Notes under the pieces: model-generated | Seen by the model: only the letters and a program-made list of their open reading frames with translations | Database searches by the model: none | Told to the model about the DNA's origin: nothing | Source: Paraglaciecola sp. T6c | GTDB taxonomy: Bacteria > Pseudomonadota > Gammaproteobacteria > Enterobacterales > Alteromonadaceae | NCBI RefSeq assembly: GCF_000014225.1 | Contig: NC_008228.1 | Span: 5,022,001-5,086,000, forward strand | Direction of reading: 5' to 3' | DNA length: 64,000 nt | Made by a program: the position numbers and the translations under genes | Part shown: positions 1-8,239 of the stretch, in pieces | Position numbering within the stretch: the first letter of the stretch is position 1 | How the letters are laid out: each line of letters begins with the position of its first letter

Positions 1-743
1 TCAGGCACGTATTGAGTGAACACCTTGGCTCCGGTAATCACAACGAAATCGCTTTCATCTTTAAATTCAGCAACTTGCTGTTTAGTACCAAGGGCAAAAT
101 TTTCGACTCTTGTCCAAGCGAGGTAATTAAACCCTTGCACCAATGCCCACTGCTTATCTTTGCTGTAGGTTAGGATCGCAACTGCGTCCCCTGGAAACAA
201 AGCGCTTTCTTGAAAACGGTCAAGGTCCACATCCATCCCTGAGTTCAGCACTCTATCATCGGTTGGAAAGGTACGCAGTGCTGCGCGCTTTACCATTAAG
301 CCAAATCCCACTTTGTGACCATTCGGTGCTGAAGCAAAAGTCATATTGTCTTGATAAAGCTCATAATCTTGAGCACTTAACTGGCGTCCACCAACAAAAT
401 AGCGCGCACTTTTGGGCACTTTGCTGATGCTGTGAATTTTCGCTGTGAGTTGTTTGTCAGTAAGTGAATCTGGACTACTGAGGGGATCGCTAACAAAACG
501 GTTATGCTCAATTAACCCTTGGTTATGCGCATTGATCTGTTCTTGGGTCATGACTAGCTGTTCAGGACTTTTTAGCTTCTGCACCCAGTGATCAGGGTGC
601 AACTGAACTTGTGTTACATTCATCACATCAGTTCCCCAGTTCTTTTGCAGGTCTTTGGTAGGATGCTGTAGAGCACTGGCAGGCAATGCAGTCGCACTTA
701 AAGCGCATGCCAGTAACAGCCCGATTGATAAAATACGTTTCAT
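1..743 (-). CDS. Secreted SH3/NlpC-P60-type peptidoglycan endopeptidase (3' end outside window)
   Basis: Partial gene: 247 codons are visible and the C-terminus lies beyond the window edge. It begins at ATG 743 behind a GGAGAA ribosome site. Residues 1-24 form a signal peptide (KR, a hydrophobic run, then PASA). Residues about 145-215 look like the SH3b1 domain of YkfC-type NlpC/P60 enzymes: RTFPTDD at 157-163, then DRFQESALFPGD at 175-186. The stretch before it resembles the N-terminal stabilising domain of the same family. These enzymes cut the gamma-D-Glu/diamino-acid bond of wall peptides. The catalytic Cys-His domain itself is not in the window, so enzyme activity is inferred. Its start is 12 bases past the DUF819 stop, so the two are probably one operon. 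Confidence 0.75.
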   Translation of the reverse strand, partial: MKRILSIGLLLACALSATALPASALQHPTKDLQKNWGTDVMNVTQVQLHPDHWVQKLKSPEQLVMTQEQINAHNQGLIEHNRFVSDPLSSPDSLTDKQLTAKIHSISKVPKSARYFVGGRQLSAQDYELYQDNMTFASAPNGHKVGFGLMVKRAALRTFPTDDRVLNSGMDVDLDRFQESALFPGDAVAILTYSKDKQWALVQGFNYLAWTRVENFALGTKQQVAEFKDESDFVVITGAKVFTQYVP

Positions 744-755
744 ATTGTTCTCCGT

Positions 756-1922
756 TTACGCTGCGCTTAGCCATGCTAACGCTCGCCCTACCAATAAGCC
801 GCCGCCGGTGCCAACTATGTAACCCAACATGGCCATTAACACGCCCACAGGGATTAACGCTCGAGAATAAGCAGCAGCAAGTATAGGAGCAGATGCCACG
901 CCGCCAATATTGGCCAACGATGCGATACCGCAGGTGAATAAATCAAGTTTGAACAGCTTGGCCACCAGTAGCATAAGCCCACCATGTACAGCCAAAATAA
1001 ATAAGCCAAGCAAGATATATATAGGCGCTTGGGTTAATTCGTTGAAATTAGCACGCGAAGCAATCAAGCCGATAATGAGATACAGCATGAGGGATGATAA
1101 CTCTTTCCCCCCCCACATTTTGCTGATGGGAGTGATTGCACAAATAACACCCAAAACGGTGACCAACATCACAGTCCATGCGGTTTTAGTAAAAAATTCT
1201 GTCACAGGCAAAGCAGCAGCAAGATGTTGACATAGGATGGACACCAACATTGCCCCAGACAGCAAAACCAACATAGAGGTGGTTTTATTGCCTGTGTATT
1301 CCTGTTGTTTACTGGCTAAATTGGCACTGACTTCTGCTAAGGCTTTACCATCAGCTTTAGTCCAATGATTGAAGCGATTCGCGAAAGGAACTAACGCCAA
1401 CAGAAACATGACCCACATGGCGTAATCAATTGAGTCAATTAGCAAGGTGTAACCCATACTGGAATCAGGCACATTAAGCGCCGCTTGCACCGCAGCCATA
1501 TTACCTGTGCCGCCCATCCAACTGCCGCTTAGCGCCGCTAGCGTTTTCCACGCATCTGGGGCTAAAAAGCCTTTAAATAGCGCAAAACCAATGACAAATG
1601 CACAACCAATGCTGATCGCTGCGGCAAAAAATGCCAACAGCATCTTGCCGCCCAAGCGTTTAATTTGACGTAAATCAGCGTCCAGCAACATTAAGAAGAT
1701 CATAGCCGGAAGAATATTTGCCTTAAGGGAAGAATACGCCTGATTGATCTCTGCTGTTTTACTCCATAAACCCAGCGTAGACATCATCATGACTGTGAAA
1801 TACAGCAATACGATGGCGGGTAGATAATGGAATAACTTCCAACGGGTTTTCTCTTCTACTAGGGCTAGTCCCCCCGCGATAAAGAGTAAAACACTGATGT
1901 ATGCAAAGGCAGTCGTGATCAT
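756..1922 (-). CDS. DUF819 family integral membrane protein, possible muropeptide or dipeptide transporter
   Basis: Polytopic membrane protein of 388 residues with about ten hydrophobic segments, of the DUF819 (YjcL-like) family. Two related glycine-rich segments, GSWMGGTGNMAAVQ in the first half and ANIGGVASAPILAAA in the second, suggest an internally duplicated transporter fold like other carboxylate/anion transporters. The family has no firm function. It sits directly upstream of the NlpC/P60 protein and back-to-back with nagB-II-nagA-nagP, so import of cell-wall peptides or related dipeptides is a reasonable guess. No clear ribosome site precedes ATG 1922, so the start is less certain than the family call. 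Confidence 0.8.
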   Translation of the reverse strand: MITTAFAYISVLLFIAGGLALVEEKTRWKLFHYLPAIVLLYFTVMMMSTLGLWSKTAEINQAYSSLKANILPAMIFLMLLDADLRQIKRLGGKMLLAFFAAAISIGCAFVIGFALFKGFLAPDAWKTLAALSGSWMGGTGNMAAVQAALNVPDSSMGYTLLIDSIDYAMWVMFLLALVPFANRFNHWTKADGKALAEVSANLASKQQEYTGNKTTSMLVLLSGAMLVSILCQHLAAALPVTEFFTKTAWTVMLVTVLGVICAITPISKMWGGKELSSLMLYLIIGLIASRANFNELTQAPIYILLGLFILAVHGGLMLLVAKLFKLDLFTCGIASLANIGGVASAPILAAAYSRALIPVGVLMAMLGYIVGTGGGLLVGRALAWLSAA

Positions 1923-1930
1923 AAAAAAAG

Positions 1931-1950
1931 TGGTTAGTTTGCAGTAACCA
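1931..1950. promoter_or_regulatory. Inverted repeat TGGTTA-N8-TAACCA in the DUF819/nagB-II divergent region
   Basis: Perfect 6-base arms separated by 8 bases, just upstream of the DUF819 start. It could be an operator for the salvage block. No cognate regulator is encoded in the window. Confidence 0.35.
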
Positions 1951-2007
1951 AACAGTACCCAGTTGCAGACTATTTGTAAATAACTATTATAAAATATAGA
2001 AAAATAA

Positions 2008-2025
2008 AGAATAATTTATTATTCT
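2008..2025. promoter_or_regulatory. 18-bp AT-rich palindrome upstream of nagB-II, candidate operator
   Basis: AGAATAAT-TT-ATTATTCT: two perfect 8-base arms with a 2-base centre, lying 40 bases before the nagB-II start in the divergent intergenic region. Size and symmetry suit a dimeric repressor such as an RpiR/MurR- or LacI-type regulator. The regulator is not in the window. Confidence 0.45.
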
Positions 2026-2065
2026 AAATCCACTGTACACTTTATCAACATAAAAGGGGTTCCCA

Positions 2066-3061
2066 TTGAGTAGCTTCATGGCGCAAGAAACGGCGCAAAC
2101 ACCATCTGTTATACGTCAGCAACTCATTCGTAACGCCGAGCAGTGTGAAACACTCGTCAGCCAAATAAAAGCGAGAAAACCCAGTTATGTGTTAATGATT
2201 GGCCGTGGTTCATCTGATCACGCAGGTGTTTTCGCTAAATACTTATTAGAAACTGAGCTAGGCATACCCGTTATGGCGTCTGCCCCTTCGGTGTTCGGTA
2301 TTTACCATAAATCTGTCAATCACCAAAGCGCCTTAGTGATTGCCATTTCCCAGTCTGGCCGCAGCCCTGATATTGTGAATCAAGTGAAATCAGCCAAAGC
2401 CAGTGGCGCTATGTGTTTGGCCTTGGTAAACGACGAACAGTCTCCCCTAGCCCAAGCAGCTGATTATGTATTGCCCATGGGGGCGGGGTTAGAGCAATCG
2501 GTTGCCGCAACCAAAAGCTACTTAGCCAGTTTGAGTGCATTACTGCAATTATGCGCCTACTGGAATAACAACACCGCGCTACTCGATAGCCTTACTAATC
2601 TGCCGGACGCGTTAGAACAGGTACTCGCACAGCCTGCGCAGCTAACGCCTGATTTACTGCACGAGATTCGACATTGCGTCATGTTAGGACGCGGTTTTGG
2701 TTACGCTATCAGCCGTGAAATGGCGCTGAAATTAAAAGAAGTTCTGGCGATACACTGTGAAGCTTTCAGCAGCGCCGAGTTTATGCACGGCCCGTCAGCC
2801 ATGCTTGCCAATCAACTCCATGTCATTGATGTTCAAGTTGAAGATGAAACGACTGACGTGCATAGTAACCAGATACACACCTTCGCCCAACAAGGGGGTC
2901 GCGTTGTATCTCTGTCGCACCCTAAGCTTACGCTGCACCCTCGTTGCCTGCCGTTATTGGTGGTATTGCGTTTCTATGTAGACATTGAGCGTATCGCTCA
3001 AGCTTATGGTCGAGATCCAGACCGACCTCAGGGCCTTAAAAAAATAACAGAGACCCATTGA
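2066..3061 (+). CDS. nagB-II: Glucosamine-6-phosphate deaminase, SIS-domain type (NagB-II)
   Basis: 331-residue protein with two SIS sugar-isomerase domains and no glutaminase domain, the architecture of NagB-II, which replaces classical NagB in Shewanella-type GlcNAc pathways. It converts GlcN-6-P to fructose-6-P and ammonia in the cytoplasm. Visible motifs are MIGRGSSDHAG (44-54), ISQSGRSPDIV (about 94-104) and a C-terminal EFMHGPSAM loop. The TTG at 2066 is chosen because AAGGGG (2053-2058) sits 7 bases before it; the ATG at 2078 would be too far. It is first in a run with nagA (1-base gap) and nagP. Confidence 0.9.
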   Translation: MSSFMAQETAQTPSVIRQQLIRNAEQCETLVSQIKARKPSYVLMIGRGSSDHAGVFAKYLLETELGIPVMASAPSVFGIYHKSVNHQSALVIAISQSGRSPDIVNQVKSAKASGAMCLALVNDEQSPLAQAADYVLPMGAGLEQSVAATKSYLASLSALLQLCAYWNNNTALLDSLTNLPDALEQVLAQPAQLTPDLLHEIRHCVMLGRGFGYAISREMALKLKEVLAIHCEAFSSAEFMHGPSAMLANQLHVIDVQVEDETTDVHSNQIHTFAQQGGRVVSLSHPKLTLHPRCLPLLVVLRFYVDIERIAQAYGRDPDRPQGLKKITETH

Positions 3062-3062
3062 T

Positions 3063-4193
3063 ATGCAATTTAGATGTGAGCGCTTACTGACCTCAAACGG
3101 CTGGTTGAATAACCAAACTGTAATCGTTGAACAAGACACCATCCAAAATATAACAGCAACATCTTCTAATGACGCCCATTTGGCGTTTTACCCCGGTTCA
3201 GTGGTACCTGGTTTTATCGATGTACAAGTTAACGGTGGTGGTGGTGTACTGTTTAACCAGTCACCTACCACAGCAGCTTTAGCGCAAATGAGCCTAGCTC
3301 ATCGCAAATTTGGTACCACAGGGTTAATGCCAACATTGATCACGGATGAACTGCCTGTCATGCAACACGCAGCACAGATTATGGCTGAGGCCATTGACCA
3401 ACATGTGGCTGGGATCCTTGGGGTGCATTTTGAAGGACCACACTTAAGCAAACCGAAAAAAGGCGTGCATGATGAAGCCTTTATTCGCCCTATCACAGAT
3501 GATGAATTAGCCCTTTATTTACGCAAAGATTTGGGGAAAGTGATTGTGACACTTGCTCCTGAAAATGTTAGCCCAGACGTGATTACACAATTGTGCCAGC
3601 ATGGAGTGAAAGTATGCCTAGGCCACTCTAACGCTGATGCAGAAACCGTACTCAAGGCAATTGAGGCCGGCGCAGATGGGTTCACTCACTTATTCAACGC
3701 TATGTCAGCCATGCTGTCACGCGCACCTGGCATGGTAGGGGTGGCGCTAAATACACCAGATACCTATGCGGGCTTAATTCTAGATCATTACCACATTGAC
3801 CCAATTTGCAGTGAAATAGCGATTAAAATCAAAGGGAAAGAAAGAATGATGCTGGTTACCGATGCCATGGGATTAATCGGCACTGACGATGACAGCTTTA
3901 TGTTCGGTACACAGAAGGTCACGCGCGTTGGCAATAAACTAACCACAGATAACGGTACGCTAGCAGGCTCCCATTTAGACATGCTTAGCGCAATCAAAAA
4001 TGCGGTGCGCGATTTACATATTCCTCTTGAAGACGCCATCACAATGGCCAGTACCACACCTGCTCATTATCTTGGTTTACAAGACACCCATGGCGTTATT
4101 GCCAAAGGCAAAAAAGCGGACTTTGTTGTACTAGATGATGCGCTAAATATCACGGCATTATGCCAATCAGGTCAATTCATTCCACAATCATAA
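3063..4193 (+). CDS. nagA: N-acetylglucosamine-6-phosphate deacetylase
   Basis: 376-residue amidohydrolase of normal NagA length that removes acetate from GlcNAc-6-P and so feeds NagB-II. The metal and catalytic signatures are present: HFEGPHLS (metal Glu), LGHSNAD and THLFNAMS (metal His) and VTDAMG (catalytic Asp), after the N-terminal PGFIDVQVNGGGG strand. It begins one base after the nagB-II stop, so translational coupling is likely, and it is followed 16 bases later by the transporter gene. No GlcNAc kinase (nagK) lies in this run, so the phosphorylated substrate must come from a kinase encoded elsewhere or from wall recycling. Confidence 0.95.
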   Translation: MQFRCERLLTSNGWLNNQTVIVEQDTIQNITATSSNDAHLAFYPGSVVPGFIDVQVNGGGGVLFNQSPTTAALAQMSLAHRKFGTTGLMPTLITDELPVMQHAAQIMAEAIDQHVAGILGVHFEGPHLSKPKKGVHDEAFIRPITDDELALYLRKDLGKVIVTLAPENVSPDVITQLCQHGVKVCLGHSNADAETVLKAIEAGADGFTHLFNAMSAMLSRAPGMVGVALNTPDTYAGLILDHYHIDPICSEIAIKIKGKERMMLVTDAMGLIGTDDDSFMFGTQKVTRVGNKLTTDNGTLAGSHLDMLSAIKNAVRDLHIPLEDAITMASTTPAHYLGLQDTHGVIAKGKKADFVVLDDALNITALCQSGQFIPQS

Positions 4194-4209
4194 GAATAAG
4201 GGACAACCC

Positions 4210-5550
4210 ATGACACTCACTACTTCTGCGCCGCGCTCAAGCGTTATGCCCATGTGCATTATTGCACTGCTGTTTTTCATATTCGGCTTTGTAACTTGGT
4301 TAAACGGCGCACTGATCCCTTTTTTACAAGTGGTGTGTCAGCTCTCTGAAACTCAAGCTCTGATGATTGCATCCTGCTTTTACTTTGCTTACGTAGTGAT
4401 GGCGTTGCCCATGGCTATGATCTTGGAAAAGGTCGGGTATCAGTCATCCATGGTATTAGGGTTAAGCATTATTGCCCTTGGCTTGCTTGGTTTTATCCCT
4501 GCAGCGTTACTGCAAGAATTTTGGATCTTCCTGGTGGCGCAGTTCGTTATTGGCAGCGGCTTAACCATCTTACAAACTGCTGCTAACCCTTATGTGGTCA
4601 ATGTCGGGCCAACCAAAAGTGCTGCTGCGCGCATCGCGATTATGGGGTTACTCAATAAAGGCGCTGGTATATTAGCGCCTATTCTTTTCACCGCATGGGT
4701 ATTAGGCGGCTTTAGCGACATTAACCTAGCGACTGTCAATCAGCTGCCTGCAGAGCAACAGCAATTGCAAATCGAAAGCATGGCTCATCAATTGATTACG
4801 CCATACGTGGGTATGGCCATTGCCTTGCTAGCATTAGCCGGTGGTTTGTCGCGTATTTCGCTGCCCGATTTGGCTTTACTAGAGTCTCCTGTCAATGACG
4901 AGTCAGACGCGCTTGAAGATAGCGCTCGTCATCAAACTAAAAGCGTAATTTGGCAATTTCCCCAGCTAGTGCTTGGCGCCATCGCACTGTTCTTTTATGT
5001 GGGGGTGGAAGTTATCGCCGGCGACACGATTGGTTTATATGGTGCGAGCATAGGAGTCGCTAACGCCACCACGCTCACGTCATATACCATGGGCTTTATG
5101 GTGTTGGGTTACTTTCTTGGCTTGGTGTGTATCCCACGCTTTGTATCACAAGCAAATGCCCTGCGCATCAGTGCCATTGGCGGTTTGGTCATTACCGTTT
5201 TATTGCTGTTCTCGTCAAATGAGCAAACCATGCTAGCGCAATTACTTTGGGGATGGACCGGGATCGCCGTGATCCCAAACAGCGTCGCGTTAATTGCCCT
5301 ACTGGGCTTGGCCAATGCCATGGTGTGGCCAACGCTGTGGCCTTTAGCCCTGGCGGATTTGGGGCGTTTTACCCCAAAAGGCTCTGCGATTTTAATCATG
5401 GGTATTGCTGGGGGCGCGCTGATGCCAATTATCTATGGGCAATTGGCTCAAGCGAGTAATAGCCAACAAGCTTATTGGATATTATTGCCAGGGTATTTAA
5501 TGATAGGTTTTTACGCATTTTATGGTCACAAAATGCGTAGTTGGTCGTAA
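4210..5550 (+). CDS. nagP: MFS sugar permease, NagP-like N-acetylglucosamine transporter
   Basis: 446-residue, 12-segment major-facilitator permease of the fucose/glucose-galactose:H+ symporter family. The N-terminal FGFVTWLNGALIPFLQ segment and the QTAANPYVVNVGP motif in TM4-5 are typical of the FucP/GluP/NagP group. Its place directly behind nagB-II and nagA supports GlcNAc, or a related amino sugar such as MurNAc, as substrate. It is preceded by AAGGGACAACCC as ribosome site and ends convergently with the LD-carboxypeptidase gene. Confidence 0.85.
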   Translation: MTLTTSAPRSSVMPMCIIALLFFIFGFVTWLNGALIPFLQVVCQLSETQALMIASCFYFAYVVMALPMAMILEKVGYQSSMVLGLSIIALGLLGFIPAALLQEFWIFLVAQFVIGSGLTILQTAANPYVVNVGPTKSAAARIAIMGLLNKGAGILAPILFTAWVLGGFSDINLATVNQLPAEQQQLQIESMAHQLITPYVGMAIALLALAGGLSRISLPDLALLESPVNDESDALEDSARHQTKSVIWQFPQLVLGAIALFFYVGVEVIAGDTIGLYGASIGVANATTLTSYTMGFMVLGYFLGLVCIPRFVSQANALRISAIGGLVITVLLLFSSNEQTMLAQLLWGWTGIAVIPNSVALIALLGLANAMVWPTLWPLALADLGRFTPKGSAILIMGIAGGALMPIIYGQLAQASNSQQAYWILLPGYLMIGFYAFYGHKMRSWS

Positions 5551-5595
5551 GTAACGGCGTGTACTAGGAGTCATGCCGCAAAATAGATGGTTAAA

Positions 5596-5615
5596 CGCGG
5601 TGTTAAAGCACCGCG
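5596..5615. terminator. Hairpin between convergent nagP and LD-carboxypeptidase genes
   Basis: CGCGGTG-TTAAAG-CACCGCG, a 7-bp stem with 6-base loop, overlaps the last codons and stop of the minus-strand gene and lies 45 bases after nagP. There is no long T-run on either side, so it is a weak bidirectional terminator candidate. Confidence 0.5.
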
Positions 5616-6676
5616 CTTTCATCTAGCGTTAATTGTTGCTTGCTTGCATCAAGTGTTGCCATAGCGCCAACAGGTACGGTCGCCATATCTTTAATGTGAC
5701 CAATCATCACACCACTTAGGACGGGCACATTCAAGTCACCTAAACGGTCCTTTAGAACATGTTCAACGCTAAAGGACGGGCCGCTGCTCGGCTGACAATC
5801 GGTACATTTACCAAACACTATACCTACTACCTTGTCCAATCTACCTGCCAGTTTAAGGTGGGTTAGCATACCGTCGATCCGGTAGGGCGCTTCCTCTACG
5901 TCTTCTAAGAATAGGATTTTGCCTGCGTAATCTGGCTCATAAGGGCTACCCACTAACTTCACCATAAGCGACAGATTGCCACCAATTAATACGCCCGATG
6001 CCTGCCCCTCGGTAACGGTTGTAAGACGGTTGTCTTTCTCGGCTTGACCTTCGGCGGGTTCAAACACCGGCGGTGTGGCCAGTGGCATACTCTTCACAGG
6101 ATTGAACAACACGCTTTTGAATTCACCTAAGGTGTACTCAGTAAAGCTCTGTTTCGCAATAGGTCCGTGAAAGGTCATGATGCCGCTTCGAGTGTAAATC
6201 GCATTAAGCAGCGCAGTGACATCGCTATAACCGAGAAACACCTTGGGGTTTTGGCGGATGAGGTCATAATCTAAATAAGGCAAAATTCGTGGCGAGCCAT
6301 AGCCACCACGTAAGCAAAAAATAGCGTCTACGGTATTATCAGCAAACATGCTATTTACGTCGTTCGCTCTGTCTTTATCGGTACCCGCTAAATAAGCGGT
6401 GCGATCAAACAAATGAGTGGCCGTTTTCACCTTGAAACCAAAAGAGCGAATAATATCCATGGCGAAGTAGATTTCTTGGTCTTCCCAAGTATTGCTGCTT
6501 GGAGCAATGAGCCCAATGGTCTGGCCTGCCTTTAAGCGCTTGGGTTTACGAATTTTTACTGAGCGCTCACCAGCATCAGCCACAGATGCGGCACTTACTG
6601 ATGTAAGCGGAATCAACGCGCTCGCCATCGCAGAAGTAATAAAGGCTTTGAGTAACGTTCGTCGGACTATCATCAT
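5603..6676 (-). CDS. Tat-exported LD-carboxypeptidase (LdcA/MccF family, S66)
   Basis: 357 residues from ATG 6676. The start is chosen because the protein then opens with a twin-arginine signal (MIVRRTLLKAF), a hydrophobic stretch and a small-residue cleavage region. Upstream TTG extensions would bury the signal. The mature part is an S66 serine peptidase with IGLIAPSS near the start, nucleophile Ser in FLGYSDVTAL, Glu in ILFLEDVEEAPYRIDG and His in GVMIGHIKDM. Family members trim the terminal D-Ala from L,D-linked wall tetrapeptides; B. subtilis pairs YkfA (S66) with YkfC (NlpC/P60), and both types occur in this block. Export is unusual, as E. coli LdcA is cytoplasmic. Confidence 0.85.
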   Translation of the reverse strand: MMIVRRTLLKAFITSAMASALIPLTSVSAASVADAGERSVKIRKPKRLKAGQTIGLIAPSSNTWEDQEIYFAMDIIRSFGFKVKTATHLFDRTAYLAGTDKDRANDVNSMFADNTVDAIFCLRGGYGSPRILPYLDYDLIRQNPKVFLGYSDVTALLNAIYTRSGIMTFHGPIAKQSFTEYTLGEFKSVLFNPVKSMPLATPPVFEPAEGQAEKDNRLTTVTEGQASGVLIGGNLSLMVKLVGSPYEPDYAGKILFLEDVEEAPYRIDGMLTHLKLAGRLDKVVGIVFGKCTDCQPSSGPSFSVEHVLKDRLGDLNVPVLSGVMIGHIKDMATVPVGAMATLDASKQQLTLDESAVL

Positions 6677-6968
6677 ATTTCTCGCTTTTTTGTTTAACTT
6701 AGCAAATAAGTGACTGAGCAAAAAGAAGTAATTATTACAATTTAAAGAAAAATTAGGAATATTGTAGTCGCGAGTATTTGGTAGATCCCTCCTGTGCAGT
6801 ATGTAAAGACTACAATTTTCACTCGCTCAAGCGCGTATTTAACCATCAATACCCGCCTAAAAAGCAAAAAATATCAATATGTTATAGGTTATCATCTAAA
6901 GTGGCATCTAAGCTGCTTAAAGAGTCGTTTAAACGTCGAATTACAATCATAAGAATGGGGAAACCACC

Positions 6969-8012
6969 ATGAGCGTATCTGAATTACGCCCCAACCAGGA
7001 CATCGAACCTAGTGCAACCGCATTGACAGCCGGTACGTCCGTTGCCAATAGCGAATTGCGCAAGCAAACCCTAATGGTGGTGGACGATTATCATTCTAAT
7101 TTACAGGCGATGAATGCGCTGTTTGAATTTCAATACCAAGTTGTTATGTTCGATAACGCAACAGACGCATTAATACACGCCCAGCAAGAGTCAGTAGATT
7201 TAATTTTACTGGATTTAGACATGCCCGATATGCACGGCTATGACGCCTGCACTGAATTGAAATCGAACCCGTTAACCGCGCACATCCCGGTCATCTTCGT
7301 CACTGCCTCTGACAGCACTGACGATGAAGCCCACGGCCTACTGTTAGGCGCTGTAGATTATATTACCAAGCCGGTTAATTTGACCATTCTGCGTGCCCGG
7401 GTACGCAATCATATGGAGCTGGTGTACTACCGTAAGCAATTAGAAATATTATCCAGTGTTGATGGCTTAACGGGCGTGGCAAATCGTCGCCAGTTGGATA
7501 CAGTATTGTTGCAACACTTTGCATCAACCATCAGATTTGGTCGCTGTATGACCTTAATGATGATCGATATTGATGATTTTAAACCGTACAACGATTTGTA
7601 CGGCCATATGCAAGGTGATGATTGCTTGAAACGTGTAGCTCAGGCTATCCAATCAGTTCGTCGTAGAGAAACAGATTTCGTCGGTCGCTACGGCGGTGAA
7701 GAATTTGCCATGGTGTTGCCTGATACAGACTTAGATGGTGGGCTTGTGATGGCCAATAAGCTGTTACAAACCGTCAGGAGCTTAAATATTGAACATCAAG
7801 GGGCAAGTGCAGCCGACAGAGTGACCATCAGCATAGGGTTGACAGTGTTTGAAGCAAAACACGAACAACCGACACAAATGACAGTGGAAGAGCTGATTGA
7901 ACTAGCCGATAGGCAATTGTACGCGGCCAAACATGCTGGCAAAAATCGTGTGAGCCATTCTCAAATTCCTGAACTTCCAGCCCAATTAAAAAGCGAAAAC
8001 GATCATGAATAA
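6969..8012 (+). CDS. Response regulator with GGDEF diguanylate cyclase domain (PleD-like)
   Basis: 347 residues. A receiver domain covers about 33-150: acidic pair D39-D40, phospho-acceptor D82 in ILLDLDMPD, T112 and K134 in ITKPVN. A GGDEF domain covers about 160-330 with an intact GGEEF active site at 242-246. RETD at 233-236, five residues upstream, is a proper inhibitory I-site, so the enzyme should make c-di-GMP under product feedback. Phosphorylation presumably drives dimerisation. The last 8 bases overlap the next small gene, so the two are translationally coupled. No full histidine kinase is adjacent. Confidence 0.92.
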   Translation: MSVSELRPNQDIEPSATALTAGTSVANSELRKQTLMVVDDYHSNLQAMNALFEFQYQVVMFDNATDALIHAQQESVDLILLDLDMPDMHGYDACTELKSNPLTAHIPVIFVTASDSTDDEAHGLLLGAVDYITKPVNLTILRARVRNHMELVYYRKQLEILSSVDGLTGVANRRQLDTVLLQHFASTIRFGRCMTLMMIDIDDFKPYNDLYGHMQGDDCLKRVAQAIQSVRRRETDFVGRYGGEEFAMVLPDTDLDGGLVMANKLLQTVRSLNIEHQGASAADRVTISIGLTVFEAKHEQPTQMTVEELIELADRQLYAAKHAGKNRVSHSQIPELPAQLKSENDHE

Positions 8013-8226
8013 CGACGAAGCAAGCCAAATTCGTAAACACATCCACAATGTCAGGAACCCCCTAAACAGCATCGCTCTGCACGCTGAGTTAGGGAATATG
8101 CTACTTGAAGGGCAAGCCAGTAATCAGGAACTGCAAAATGCTTTTTCAGTCATTTTACAGCAATGCCGGGAATGTGACCGAGAGCTAGGAAAAATCCGCA
8201 GTTTAGCGGCGCCTGATCGCCCCTAG
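8005..8226 (+). CDS. Small histidine-kinase DHp-like protein without ATPase domain
   Basis: 73 residues starting inside the diguanylate cyclase gene (8-base overlap). The segment HNVRNPLNSI from residue 14 reads like a kinase H-box (compare H-E-L-R-T-P-L), followed by a second predicted helix at about 44-65; this is the shape of a dimerisation/phosphotransfer hairpin. There is no N, G1 or G2 ATP-binding box, so it cannot phosphorylate itself. It could be a phosphotransfer protein, a phosphatase or an adaptor for the upstream receiver domain. The family name is not recognised; the H-box reading is mine. Confidence 0.6.
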   Translation: MNNDEASQIRKHIHNVRNPLNSIALHAELGNMLLEGQASNQELQNAFSVILQQCRECDRELGKIRSLAAPDRP

Positions 8227-8239
8227 CGGTAGTGACTAA

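Noticed and set aside
6778-6972. 64-residue ORF between the LD-carboxypeptidase and the diguanylate cyclase
   Set aside because: No convincing ribosome site, basic random-looking composition, and it overlaps the start of a clear gene; taken as the promoter region of the diguanylate cyclase.
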